DNA of 64,000 bases from Deinococcales bacterium (GTDB lineage: Bacteria; Deinococcota; Deinococci; Deinococcales; Trueperaceae): contig JAAYYF010000139.1 in NCBI GenBank assembly GCA_012515535.1, positions 1-64,000 on the forward strand. The letters are read 5' to 3'. Under the pieces are notes generated by a model. The model was not told the DNA's origin, ran no database searches, and was given only the letters and a program-made list of their open reading frames with translations. Every line of letters begins with the position of its first letter. The first letter of the stretch is position 1. Shown one piece after another: positions 56,742-64,000 of the stretch. A program made the position numbers and the translations under genes.

Positions 56742-57267
56742 CGGCCGCCTTGTCCGGGTCGGGGTCGGGCGCCTCCCCCTCCGCCTGCGCGTCGGCCGCC
56801 GGTCGCGCTTCGTCCTGGGCCGCGTCGTTGAGGCGCCGCAGCACCTTGGCGAGCACGCCGTTCACGAAGCGGCCCGACTCGTCGCCGCCGAACTTCTTGG
56901 CCAGGCGCACGGCCATCTCGATGGCGACCTCGGGGGCGTCGTCGCCGTAACGCATCTCGGTCACGGCCAGGCGCAGCACGTTGAGGTCGGTCTGCGACAT
57001 CTGCGTGAAGGTCCAGCCCGTGATCGACTCCGCCAGCTCGGCGTCGAGTCGCTCGCGGTCGGCGTCGTAGCTCTTCAGGAGCCCTTCGGCGAACGCCAGC
57101 GTCGCGGGCGTCAACGGTTCGCCGTAGGCCGCCTCGGCCGGGTCCTCCTCGGGCTCCTCGGCCAGCTCCTGGCGGACGCTGCGCCACACCTCGAGCAGCG
57201 GCTGGCCGCCGCGCTCGGACTGGAAGAGGGTTCGGAAGGCGAGCTCGCGAGCGCGGCGTCTACCCAC
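56731..57267 (-). CDS. nusB: Transcription antitermination factor NusB
   Basis: NusB joins the antitermination complex on rRNA operons. The 178-residue protein has the helical fold motif GRRRARELAFRTLFQSERGG and NVLRLAVTEMRYGDDAPEVAI followed by ESGRFVNGVLAKVLR. An acidic tail of about 30 residues extends beyond the usual end. It overlaps both neighbours. Confidence 0.94.
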   Translation of the reverse strand: MGRRRARELAFRTLFQSERGGQPLLEVWRSVRQELAEEPEEDPAEAAYGEPLTPATLAFAEGLLKSYDADRERLDAELAESITGWTFTQMSQTDLNVLRLAVTEMRYGDDAPEVAIEMAVRLAKKFGGDESGRFVNGVLAKVLRRLNDAAQDEARPAADAQAEGEAPDPDPDKAADGP

Positions 57268-57607
57268 GCGGCAGCTCCTCCTCGGGCAGCTCGACGTCCT
57301 CGACGGCCACGTTGACGCTCTTGACCGTGAGGCCGGTCATGGAGGCGACCGCCTCGCGCACGGCCTTCTGCGCCGCGTGCGCCACCTTGGGGATCACCTT
57401 GCCGTAGGCGACCGCCAGGGTGAGGTCGACCCACACCTCGCCGCCGTCGCGCTCCACGACGATGCCGCGCCCGCGGCGCCCGCCGAGGAACTCGCCGACG
57501 CGCGCCGGGGGCTGGATGGGGCGCACCCCGTCGACCTCCTCCAGCGCGAGCTGCACGATGCCGTAGAGGACGTCTGGTGAGATGGCCAGGTCGACGCTGT
57601 CGCTCAT
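57260..57607 (-). CDS. Asp23/Gls24 family envelope stress protein
   Basis: The 115-residue protein has the family pattern ISPDVLYGIVQLALEEVDGV, VWVDLTLAVAYGKVIPKVA and the C-terminal VKSVNVAVEDVELP. Relatives attach to the membrane or sit in the cytoplasm under envelope stress. Its position between accC and nusB is common. The ATG at 57607 overlaps the accC stop (ATGA). Confidence 0.92.
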   Translation of the reverse strand: MSDSVDLAISPDVLYGIVQLALEEVDGVRPIQPPARVGEFLGGRRGRGIVVERDGGEVWVDLTLAVAYGKVIPKVAHAAQKAVREAVASMTGLTVKSVNVAVEDVELPEEELPRG

Positions 57608-58938
57608 GACATCCTCCGAGCGATGAAGTTCGTGTACACGGCCCCACGCCGGAAGAAGGCGTTGTCGAGGACCTTCAGGTGGAACGGGATCGTGGTCTTC
57701 ACGCCTTCGATCACGGTCTCTTTGAGTGCCCTTTCCATGCGGGCGATCGCCTCCTCCCGCGTCGGCGCCCAGGCGATGATCTTCGCCACCATGCTGTCGT
57801 AGTTGGGCGGGATGCGGTAACCGGCGTAGACGTGCGAGTCCACGCGGATGCCGGGGCCGCCCGGCCAGTGTACGTCGGAGATGCGGCCGGCCGAGGGACG
57901 GAAGTCGTGGTCGGGGTCCTCGGCGTTGATGCGCACCTCGATGGCGTGGCCCTCGACCTCGACCTGCGACTGCTCGAACGACAGGCCGTTGCCGGCCGCC
58001 ACGCGCAGCTGCTCCTGCACGAGGTCGATGCCGGTGATCATCTCGGTGACCGGGTGCTCGACCTGGATGCGCGTGTTCATCTCGGAGAAGTAGAAGTTGC
58101 CGCCGCGGTCGACGAGGAACTCGCAGGTGCCGGCGCCGCGGTAGTCGATGTGCTCGGCGAGGCGCACGGCCGCGTCGGCGATGCGCTCGCGCAGCTCGGG
58201 ATCGAGCAGGCTCGGCCCCTCCTCCAGCACCTTCTGGTAGCGGCGCTGGATGGAGCAGTCGCGCTCGAAGAGGTGCACGACGTCGCCCTCGCCGTCGCCG
58301 AACAGCTGGATCTCGATGTGCTTCGGCTCCTCGATGTACTTCTCCATGTACAGCTCGGGGTTGCCGAAGGCGGCGCGCGCCTCCTCCTGGGCGTTGACGA
58401 ACTGCCGCTCCAGGTCGGGCATGCTCTGCACCACGCGCATGCCGCGACCGCCGCCGCCCGCCGAGGCCTTGAGGATCAGCGGGAAGCCGATCTCGGAGGC
58501 GAAGCGACGCGCCGCCGCCAGGTCCTCGAGGGGCGCGCTGCCCGGCGTGACCGGCACGCCGGCCTCGACCGCCAGCGCGCGCGCCGAGGCCTTGTCGCCG
58601 ATCCGGCGGATGTTGTCGGGGCGCGGGCCGATGAACGTCAGGCCGTGCTCCTCGCACATCTCGGCGAACTCGGCGTTCTCGGCCAGGAAGCCGTAGCCGG
58701 GATGGATCGCCTCGCAGCCGGTGACGAGCGCGGCGGCGAGGATGTTGCGCACGTTCAGGTAGCTGCCGCTGGCCTGGGCGGGGCCGATGCAGATGGCCTC
58801 GTCGGCCAGCAGCACCGGCAGCGAGCTCTCGTCGGCCTCGGAGTAGACGACCACCGTGCGCACGCCGAGCTCGCGCGCGGCGCGCAGCACGCGCAGGGCG
58901 ATCTCGCCGCGGTTGGCGATCAGGATCTTGCGGAACAT
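57604..58938 (-). CDS. accC: Biotin carboxylase subunit of acetyl-CoA carboxylase
   Basis: AccC carboxylates the biotin on AccB in the first step of fatty acid synthesis. The 444-residue ATP-grasp protein starts FRKILIANRGEIALRVLR and contains the Gly-rich loop ASAGGGGRGMR, HIEIQLFGD, RDCSIQRRYQKVLEE, the MNTRIQVEHPVTE catalytic segment and RINAEDP. The ATG at 58938 is the conventional start; a GTG 9 bases upstream is possible. Confidence 0.97.
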   Translation of the reverse strand: MFRKILIANRGEIALRVLRAARELGVRTVVVYSEADESSLPVLLADEAICIGPAQASGSYLNVRNILAAALVTGCEAIHPGYGFLAENAEFAEMCEEHGLTFIGPRPDNIRRIGDKASARALAVEAGVPVTPGSAPLEDLAAARRFASEIGFPLILKASAGGGGRGMRVVQSMPDLERQFVNAQEEARAAFGNPELYMEKYIEEPKHIEIQLFGDGEGDVVHLFERDCSIQRRYQKVLEEGPSLLDPELRERIADAAVRLAEHIDYRGAGTCEFLVDRGGNFYFSEMNTRIQVEHPVTEMITGIDLVQEQLRVAAGNGLSFEQSQVEVEGHAIEVRINAEDPDHDFRPSAGRISDVHWPGGPGIRVDSHVYAGYRIPPNYDSMVAKIIAWAPTREEAIARMERALKETVIEGVKTTIPFHLKVLDNAFFRRGAVYTNFIARRMS

Positions 58939-58986
58939 CTTGGACACGTCAGGGACCGTTGGGGCCGCGTCGGCGGGTGCCAACGC

Positions 58987-59468
<482 letters not shown>

Positions 59469-59469
<1 letters not shown>

Positions 59470-60026
59470 CAGGCGCGCCCGAGGTACTCGCCGGTGCGGG
59501 TGTCGACGCGGATGACCTCTCCCTCGTCGATGAAGAGCGGCACGTTCACCGTGGCGCCCGACTCGAGGGTGGCGGGCTTGGAGCCGCCCGACACCGTGTC
59601 GCCGCGGACGCCCGGGTCGGTCTGCACGATCTTCAGCTCGACGACGTTGGGCAGCGTGACCTTGAGGGGGCGGTTCTGGTAGTAGTCGACGGTGACCTCG
59701 GTGTTCTCCTTGAGGAAGCGGGCGCCGTCGCCGATCTGCTCGCGCGTCAGGGTCGGCTGCTCGTAGGTCTCGAGGTCCATGAAGGTGTACTGGTCGCCGT
59801 CGGCGTACAGGAACGACATCTCGCGGTACTCGATGAAGATGTCCTGCAGCTTCTCGGTCGCGTTGAACGAGCGCTCGACGATGCTGCCGGTCTCGAGGTT
59901 GCGGAACTTGGCGACCATCTTGGCGCCGCCGCGGCCGATCTTCTGGTGCTGGTACTCGATGACCTCCCAGAGGCCGCCGTCCATCTCGACCTTGGTACCG
60001 GTCCGTAGGTCAGTAACGCTGATCAT
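59469..60026 (-). CDS. efp: Elongation factor P
   Basis: EF-P helps ribosomes pass polyproline stretches, which are frequent in this proteome. The 185-residue protein has three beta domains. The tip of domain I reads GRGGAK with R32 at the position usually modified; Arg here is as in Thermus EF-P, and no modification enzyme (EarP, EpmA) lies nearby. It heads the acc-nusB-folD operon, and GGAGG stands 7 bases before the ATG. Confidence 0.96.
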
Positions 60027-60118
60027 CGATTTCCTCCGAGGTCACACAGCGCCGCGCACCCCGACTTGGCTCCGTGGCAGCGCTGCCTGCAGGTGGGAGC
60101 AGGGTTCAAGACGGCACA

Positions 60119-60124
60119 ATCTTA
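60119..60124 (-). promoter_or_regulatory. -10 box of the efp-acc operon
   Basis: TAAGAT on the minus strand lies about 90 bases before the efp start; no clear -35 is seen. Confidence 0.4.
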
Positions 60125-60180
60125 GCATCCAGCGCCAGGGCGCCAAGGCCCGTGCCTGGGTGGCCGCCGCGGGAGCGGGG

Positions 60181-61146
60181 CTACGCGGTCGGTACCGGCT
60201 CGCCGGCGGCCGGCAGCGCCCCCGTCTCGGGCGCGCCTTCGGCCGGGGCGCTCAGGTCCATCACCGTCGGCTCCAGCCGCGCCTCCTCGATCAGCGCCGC
60301 GTAGCGCTCGGGCGTCAGCTCGGCGCCGGCGCCCTCCAGCGCCACGAAGGCGGCCTCGAGCAGGTTGGTGGAGATGCTGCGGCCGCCGTAGCGCGGCGTG
60401 GTGGTCACGAGGGTGGCCACCCCGCGTCGCCGCATGAACTCGAGGTCGGCGAGCGTGGTCGTGTTGGTGACGAGCACCTTGCCGGCGAGGTCCTCGGGGG
60501 CGTAGCGCTTGATGAAGTGCCAGTCGCCGGCGATCACGTCGGCGCGGTCGTAGTAGCGCGCGAAGCGCGCCGTGTTCAGCTCCTTCTCCTGCGCCGCCCC
60601 CACGGGGTAGAGCCACGCGATCGGCACCCGCGTCATCACCGGCAGGAGCAGCCGGGCGATGCGCTCGAGGGTGGCCAGGCGGTGGAGGCCCACGGGGACG
60701 CCGAGCGCGAACACCAGGTCGCCGAAGGTGACGCCGCCGGCCGCCCGGTAGAGCTCCTCGGCCATGCCGAAGCGGTCGACCGCCGAGACCATCAGCACCT
60801 GCTTCGTCTCGAGCCCGAGGCGGGGCGCCAGGGCGCGCACGGCGCGCCGCTCGAGCGTCTCCTTGAGGCCGGCGCCGCACACGGCGGGCGTGCGCTGCGC
60901 GGCGCGGGCGAGGCGCAGCGCGTCGCGCAGGTAGTAGCGGCGCCCGCGGATGGGGAAGTAGAGGTCGAGGCCGCCGAGCCCGAAGGCGTCGACCTTCCCG
61001 TCGAGCTCGCGCACCAACGCCTCGGCCCGCGCGAGGTCGCCGTCGGCGCCCACGCGCCTGAGGCGCACCTGGCGGCCGAGCAGCTCGACGACCTGGTCCG
61101 TGTCGCGGGAGGAGGAACCTAGGGAGACGCTGACTACTTCGAGCAC
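60181..61146 (-). CDS. Conserved protein often annotated as quinate 5-dehydrogenase-like
   Basis: The 321-residue protein starts VVSVSLGSSSRDTDQVVELLG and has GKVDAFGLGGLDLYFPIRGR, VCGAGLKETLERRAV and VLVTNTTTLADLEFMRRRGV. Similar Thermus/Deinococcus proteins carry a quinate dehydrogenase-like label from weak similarity, from memory; I see no classical nucleotide-binding GxGxxG loop that would confirm it. The GTG start has TAACCT 6 bases upstream, a leaderless arrangement. Confidence 0.8.
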   Translation of the reverse strand: MLEVVSVSLGSSSRDTDQVVELLGRQVRLRRVGADGDLARAEALVRELDGKVDAFGLGGLDLYFPIRGRRYYLRDALRLARAAQRTPAVCGAGLKETLERRAVRALAPRLGLETKQVLMVSAVDRFGMAEELYRAAGGVTFGDLVFALGVPVGLHRLATLERIARLLLPVMTRVPIAWLYPVGAAQEKELNTARFARYYDRADVIAGDWHFIKRYAPEDLAGKVLVTNTTTLADLEFMRRRGVATLVTTTPRYGGRSISTNLLEAAFVALEGAGAELTPERYAALIEEARLEPTVMDLSAPAEGAPETGALPAAGEPVPTA

Positions 61147-61152
61147 GGTCGC

Positions 61153-61158
61153 AGGTTA
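61153..61158 (-). promoter_or_regulatory. -10 box for a leaderless transcript of the 321-residue protein gene
   Basis: TAACCT on the minus strand ends 6 bases before the GTG. Confidence 0.4.
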
Positions 61159-61218
61159 TCACCGCGCCCGGCGGCTGGCGACCTGCCGGCGACGGCCGGG
61201 CTCACCGTGGGCCTCCGG

Positions 61219-61259
61219 CTGCGGCAGGCCGGCAGGGCGCGCCGCGGGGCCTGCCGCAG
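61219..61259 (-). terminator. Hairpin after the GNAT gene
   Basis: A 12-bp perfect stem (61219-61230 with 61248-61259) begins 7 bases after the stop of the minus-strand GNAT gene. There is no T tract. Confidence 0.5.
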
Positions 61260-61266
61260 CGAGCGC

Positions 61267-61872
61267 TCAGGCGAGCTGCTTGGCGTACCACTCCAGCAGC
61301 GGCTTGGCGTCGATGGCGAAATGGTAGCCGAGGCGCTCCCAGAAGCGCTTGGCGCGCGGGTTGTCGCCGTAGATGCTGGCCAGCAGGCGGCGGCTGCGGC
61401 CGGCCAGGCGCGCCTCCAGGTCCTGGGCGCAGGCGCTGCCCACGCCGTAGCTCTGCAGCCCCGGCCGCACCAGCAGCAGGTTGACGGTGGCGTCGCCCTC
61501 CTCGGGGTAGTCGAGCTTGTAGTCGAGGTAGCCGGCGACGGGCGCGCCGCTCACGGGGTCGGTGCGGCAGCCCGCGGCGGCGGGCAGCTCGGGGTCGTCG
61601 CCGGGCCACAGCACGATCTCGACGTGACGCCTAGGGTCGGCGACGGCGGTGGCGAGGTCGGTGGCGACCTCCTGGGCCGTGGGCATGGGCATCGAGATGA
61701 TCTCGAAGTAGCCCGGGGTAGCGAGGTAGAGGTCGTGGACCAGCGGCGCGTCGTCGACGGTCGCGGGACGCGTCCGCACCGAGGTGAGGGTCGGGTACAA
61801 GGTTTTCACCCCTTCGGGCTTGGGCTTCTCCGAGAGGACCGCGGTAGCGGCGTTCGTGGCCTTGGAGGGCAC
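61267..61872 (-). CDS. GNAT family N-acetyltransferase
   Basis: The 201-residue protein has a GNAT core: RPATVDDAPLVHDLYLATPGYFEI at the start of the domain, the central strands GYLDYKLDYPEEGDATVNLLLV and the C-terminal DNPRAKRFWERLGYHF. The acetyl-CoA loop (QSYGVGSACAQDLE) is recognisable. The substrate is unknown. The GTG at 61872 has TAGAGT 5 bases upstream; a start about 20 residues later is possible. Confidence 0.88.
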   Translation of the reverse strand: MPSKATNAATAVLSEKPKPEGVKTLYPTLTSVRTRPATVDDAPLVHDLYLATPGYFEIISMPMPTAQEVATDLATAVADPRRHVEIVLWPGDDPELPAAAGCRTDPVSGAPVAGYLDYKLDYPEEGDATVNLLLVRPGLQSYGVGSACAQDLEARLAGRSRRLLASIYGDNPRAKRFWERLGYHFAIDAKPLLEWYAKQLA

Positions 61873-61877
61873 GCCTC

Positions 61878-61883
61878 ACTCTA
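61878..61883 (-). promoter_or_regulatory. -10 box for a leaderless GNAT transcript
   Basis: TAGAGT on the minus strand ends 5 bases before the GTG at 61872. Confidence 0.4.
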
Positions 61884-62044
61884 CCAACCCGCTCCGGGAG
61901 CCGGCCGTGTCGCGTGGCTTAGAGCCGTCAGGTAGCGGCACGCGCCCACGCCGGGTAGGCGTCTGCCGGTCCGCGCGAGGCGCCGCGGAGGCGCGTGCAG
62001 GAGGCCGGAACGGCCGCGGAAGCTTGCGGAACGGCCCCGTTTTG

Positions 62045-62052
62045 TATAGGGT
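62045..62052 (+). promoter_or_regulatory. -10 region of the alpha-oxoamine-synthase-like gene
   Basis: Overlapping TATAGG and TAGGGT lie 5-7 bases before an in-frame ATG at 62058 and about 75 bases before the SD-preceded TTG at 62127. Confidence 0.4.
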
Positions 62053-62126
62053 TACGGATGCTCAGGGCCGCGTTCTCGGGCCTGTGGGGGTCCTTGCCTC
62101 CGCCTGAGCTGTACTTGGAGGAGCCC

Positions 62127-63362
62127 TTGTCAGAGGTCGCGCGCGGCGATGCTACCCTGCCGGACAGCCGTCCGGTACGTGATGCGTTCGCCAAGGCTTA
62201 CCAGTTCCGGCGAGCCGACGAAGCCGTCGCCGCCGGGATGCACCCGTTCTTCAAACCGATCGGCTCGCAGCACGGCGGGACGGTCGAGGTCAACGGCCGC
62301 GAGATGGTCATCACCGGCTCGAACGACTACCTCGGCCTCACGCAGGACCCGCGCCTGAAGGAGGCCGCGCGTCGCGCCCTCGACAACTTCGGCACCAGCT
62401 GCACCGGCTCGCGCTTCCTGACCGGCACCCTGACCCTCCACGAAGAGCTCGAGGAGCGCCTGGCCCGCTTCTTCCGCAAGGAGTCGGTGCTCACCTTCTC
62501 GGCCGGCTACCTGGGCTGCCTGTCGGTGGTCTCGGCGCTGGCGGGCCGTCACGACGTCATCTACTACGACCGCGAGAACCACGCCTCGCTCTACGACGCG
62601 GCGCGGCTCTCCTACGCCACGCTGCGCAAGTTCGAGCACGGCGACCTCGAGCACCTCGAGAAGCTCCTGCGCCTCGACGAGGGGCGGCCCGGCGGCCGCA
62701 TCATCGTCACCGACGGCGTCTTCTCCATGAGCGGCCACGTCGCCGACCTGCCGGGCCTCGTCGAGCTCAAGCGCCGCTACGGCGCCCGCCTGATCGTCGA
62801 CGACGCCCACGCCAGCGGCGTCCTGGGCGAGGGCGGCCGCGGCACCGGCGAGCACTTCGGCCTCGAGGACGAGGTCGACGTCATCGTCGGCACCTTCTCC
62901 AAGTCGTTCGCCTCGGTGGGCGGCTTCATGGCCGGCGACCGCGAGGTCGTCAACTACGTGAAGCACCACGCGCGCCCGTTCATCTTCACGGCGGCGCTGC
63001 CGGCGATGCAGATGGCGGCGGCGCTGGCCGCCCTCGACATCATCGAGAGCGAGCCGCAGCACCGCGAGCAGCTGTGGCGCAACGTGGCGCGCCTGCGCGA
63101 CGGCATGAACGCGCTGGGCTTCGACACCCTCGGCTCGCAGACCCCGATCGTGCCGGTGCACGTGGGGCCCGACGAGCTGGCCATGGCCTTCTGGAAGGGC
63201 CTGTGGTCGGAGGGCGTCTTCACCACCCCCGCCCTGCCGCCCGGCGTGCCGGCCGGCCAGGCCATCATCCGCACGAGCGTGAACGCCAACCACACCGACG
63301 CGCAGCTCGACCGACTCCTGGAGGCGTTCGCCCTCGTCGGCCGCCGACTGGGCGTCATCTAG
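62127..63362 (+). CDS. PLP-dependent alpha-oxoamine synthase family enzyme
   Basis: The family condenses an amino acid with an acyl-CoA (8-amino-7-oxononanoate synthase, 2-amino-3-ketobutyrate ligase, serine palmitoyltransferase). Visible motifs are TGSNDYLGLT, GTSCTGSRFLTG, YDRENHASLYD, FSMSGHVADLPG, VDDAHASGVLG and the Schiff-base K259 in GTFSKSFASVGG. Which amino acid and acyl chain are used cannot be decided; no biotin gene is near. The TTG at 62127 has GGAGGAG 3 bases upstream (411 residues); a leaderless start at ATG 62058 would add 23 residues. Confidence 0.88.
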   Translation: MSEVARGDATLPDSRPVRDAFAKAYQFRRADEAVAAGMHPFFKPIGSQHGGTVEVNGREMVITGSNDYLGLTQDPRLKEAARRALDNFGTSCTGSRFLTGTLTLHEELEERLARFFRKESVLTFSAGYLGCLSVVSALAGRHDVIYYDRENHASLYDAARLSYATLRKFEHGDLEHLEKLLRLDEGRPGGRIIVTDGVFSMSGHVADLPGLVELKRRYGARLIVDDAHASGVLGEGGRGTGEHFGLEDEVDVIVGTFSKSFASVGGFMAGDREVVNYVKHHARPFIFTAALPAMQMAAALAALDIIESEPQHREQLWRNVARLRDGMNALGFDTLGSQTPIVPVHVGPDELAMAFWKGLWSEGVFTTPALPPGVPAGQAIIRTSVNANHTDAQLDRLLEAFALVGRRLGVI

Positions 63363-63374
63363 CCGAGCCGCGGC

Positions 63375-64000
63375 GTGGTACGCATCGAGCGCGTCGGGTC
63401 GCGCCAGGCCAAACGCGAGTTCGTCCTCTACCCGTACCGCAAGTACCGTGACGACCCGGGCTGGGTGGCGCCCTTGCGCCTGAGCCAGTTCGAGCTCCTC
63501 GACCCACGCAAGAACCCGTTCTGGCAGCACGCGCGCGCCGAGCTCTTCCTGGCGCGCCGCGACGGCCGCGTGGTGGGGCGCATCGCCTGCATCGACGACG
63601 ACCTGCACAACGCCACCCACGGCGACGACCTGGTGTTCTTCGGCTTCTTCGAGGCCGAGGACGAGGTGGTGGCGCGGGCGCTGTTCGAGGCCGTGGAGGC
63701 TCACGCCCGCTCGCTGGGGCGCAAGGCCGTGCGCGGCCCCGCCAACCCCACCATGAACGACGGCGCCGGCTTCCAGCTCGACGCCTTCGACCGCCCGCCG
63801 TACGTGATGATGCCGCAGAACCCGCCCGAGTACCCCGAGTGGGCGTGCGCCGCCGGCTACCGCAAGGTCAAGGACCTCTACGCCTTCCACCTCGACAACC
63901 GCGGCCGCCTGCCGGAGCGCCTGCAGCGCATCGTGGACCGCACCCGCGAGCGCTACGCGCCGGTGGTGCGCGCCGCCGACATGAAGCGCTTCGAGGACGA
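63375..64000 (+). CDS. GNAT-like protein, partial at the window end
   Basis: The frame from the GTG at 63375 stays open to the end of the window (about 208 residues). It contains FVLYPYRKYRDDPGWVAPLR, LDPRKNPFWQHARAELFLA, GRVVGRIACIDDD and VRGPANPTMNDGAGFQ, a pattern known from GNAT-related proteins often encoded next to alpha-oxoamine synthases. It starts 12 bases after that gene's stop, so the two are probably one operon. The C-terminal part is outside the window. Confidence 0.82.
   Translation, partial: MVRIERVGSRQAKREFVLYPYRKYRDDPGWVAPLRLSQFELLDPRKNPFWQHARAELFLARRDGRVVGRIACIDDDLHNATHGDDLVFFGFFEAEDEVVARALFEAVEAHARSLGRKAVRGPANPTMNDGAGFQLDAFDRPPYVMMPQNPPEYPEWACAAGYRKVKDLYAFHLDNRGRLPERLQRIVDRTRERYAPVVRAADMKRFED

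Noticed and set aside
62127-63362. Naming the alpha-oxoamine synthase bioF
   Set aside because: The motifs are shared by BioF, Kbl and serine palmitoyltransferase, and no biotin gene is adjacent.

Overview
The window is a very GC-rich, densely packed bacterial chromosome segment of almost entirely housekeeping and metabolic genes. There is no phage, insertion sequence, integron or CRISPR array. The gene content points to Deinococcota, possibly the Trueperaceae: a BshC bacillithiol synthase, an EF-P with a Thermus-like Arg tip, a T-box in front of a long type-2-like ileS, and many genes that start 5-7 bases after a TANNNT -10 box and so look leaderless. The phylum assignment is inference, because no ribosomal RNA lies in the window.

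Left part (1-23 kb). The end of a His-rich protein (probably trigger factor) is followed by clpP-clpX. Convergent to these is an Rrf2 regulator plus cysteine desulfurase pair with a good promoter and a candidate operator. Rho and an M23 peptidase run leftward from a consensus promoter and long leader. A T-box riboswitch controls ileS. gapA-pgk continue into a two-gene ATP-grasp module (RLAN domain protein, then RimK-like ligase). Facing it, two acyl-CoA dehydrogenases and etfBA form an operon that ends, by translational coupling, in a GNAT/C39-peptidase-like fusion; that type of protein is usually a partner of RLAN/RimK ligases. SCP2, NUDIX, aspartokinase (lysC) and an FprA-type NADPH-ferredoxin reductase follow.

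Middle part (23-46 kb). livGFHM encode a branched-chain amino acid ABC transporter; its likely binding protein is convergent, separated by a 509-base spacer carrying a remarkable 29-bp inverted repeat. Then come glnA, ruvC, and a leftward GH13 glycosidase with an N-terminal HELMH motif. A coupled pair follows: a lipoprotein with a cohesin-like domain, and a secreted dockerin protein with a matrixin-like but catalytically broken centre. Next are an unrecognised 629-residue protein, an ArgD/LysJ-type aminotransferase, an orphan SagB-type oxidoreductase, a thioesterase, guaB, bshC, a ComB-family phosphatase and a WecG/TagA glycosyltransferase.

Right part (46-64 kb). tRNA-Leu(CAA)-secG is followed by a complete oligopeptide/dipeptide ABC operon (binding protein, two permeases, two ATPases, a small membrane protein), punctuated by hairpins that probably set expression ratios. 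A polyprenyl synthase and a ComF protein follow. On the minus strand lies the compact operon efp-accB-accC-asp23-nusB-folD-DUF212, linked by short gaps or overlaps. The window closes with a conserved 'quinate dehydrogenase-like' protein, a GNAT enzyme, and an alpha-oxoamine-synthase-type PLP enzyme next to a truncated GNAT-like gene.

The most interesting items are the split RLAN/ATP-grasp plus GNAT-C39 set with a mutated peptidase centre, the cohesin/dockerin pair with a dead metzincin, the HELMH-GH13 fusion, the large palindrome at 27.4 kb and the leaderless-promoter pattern.
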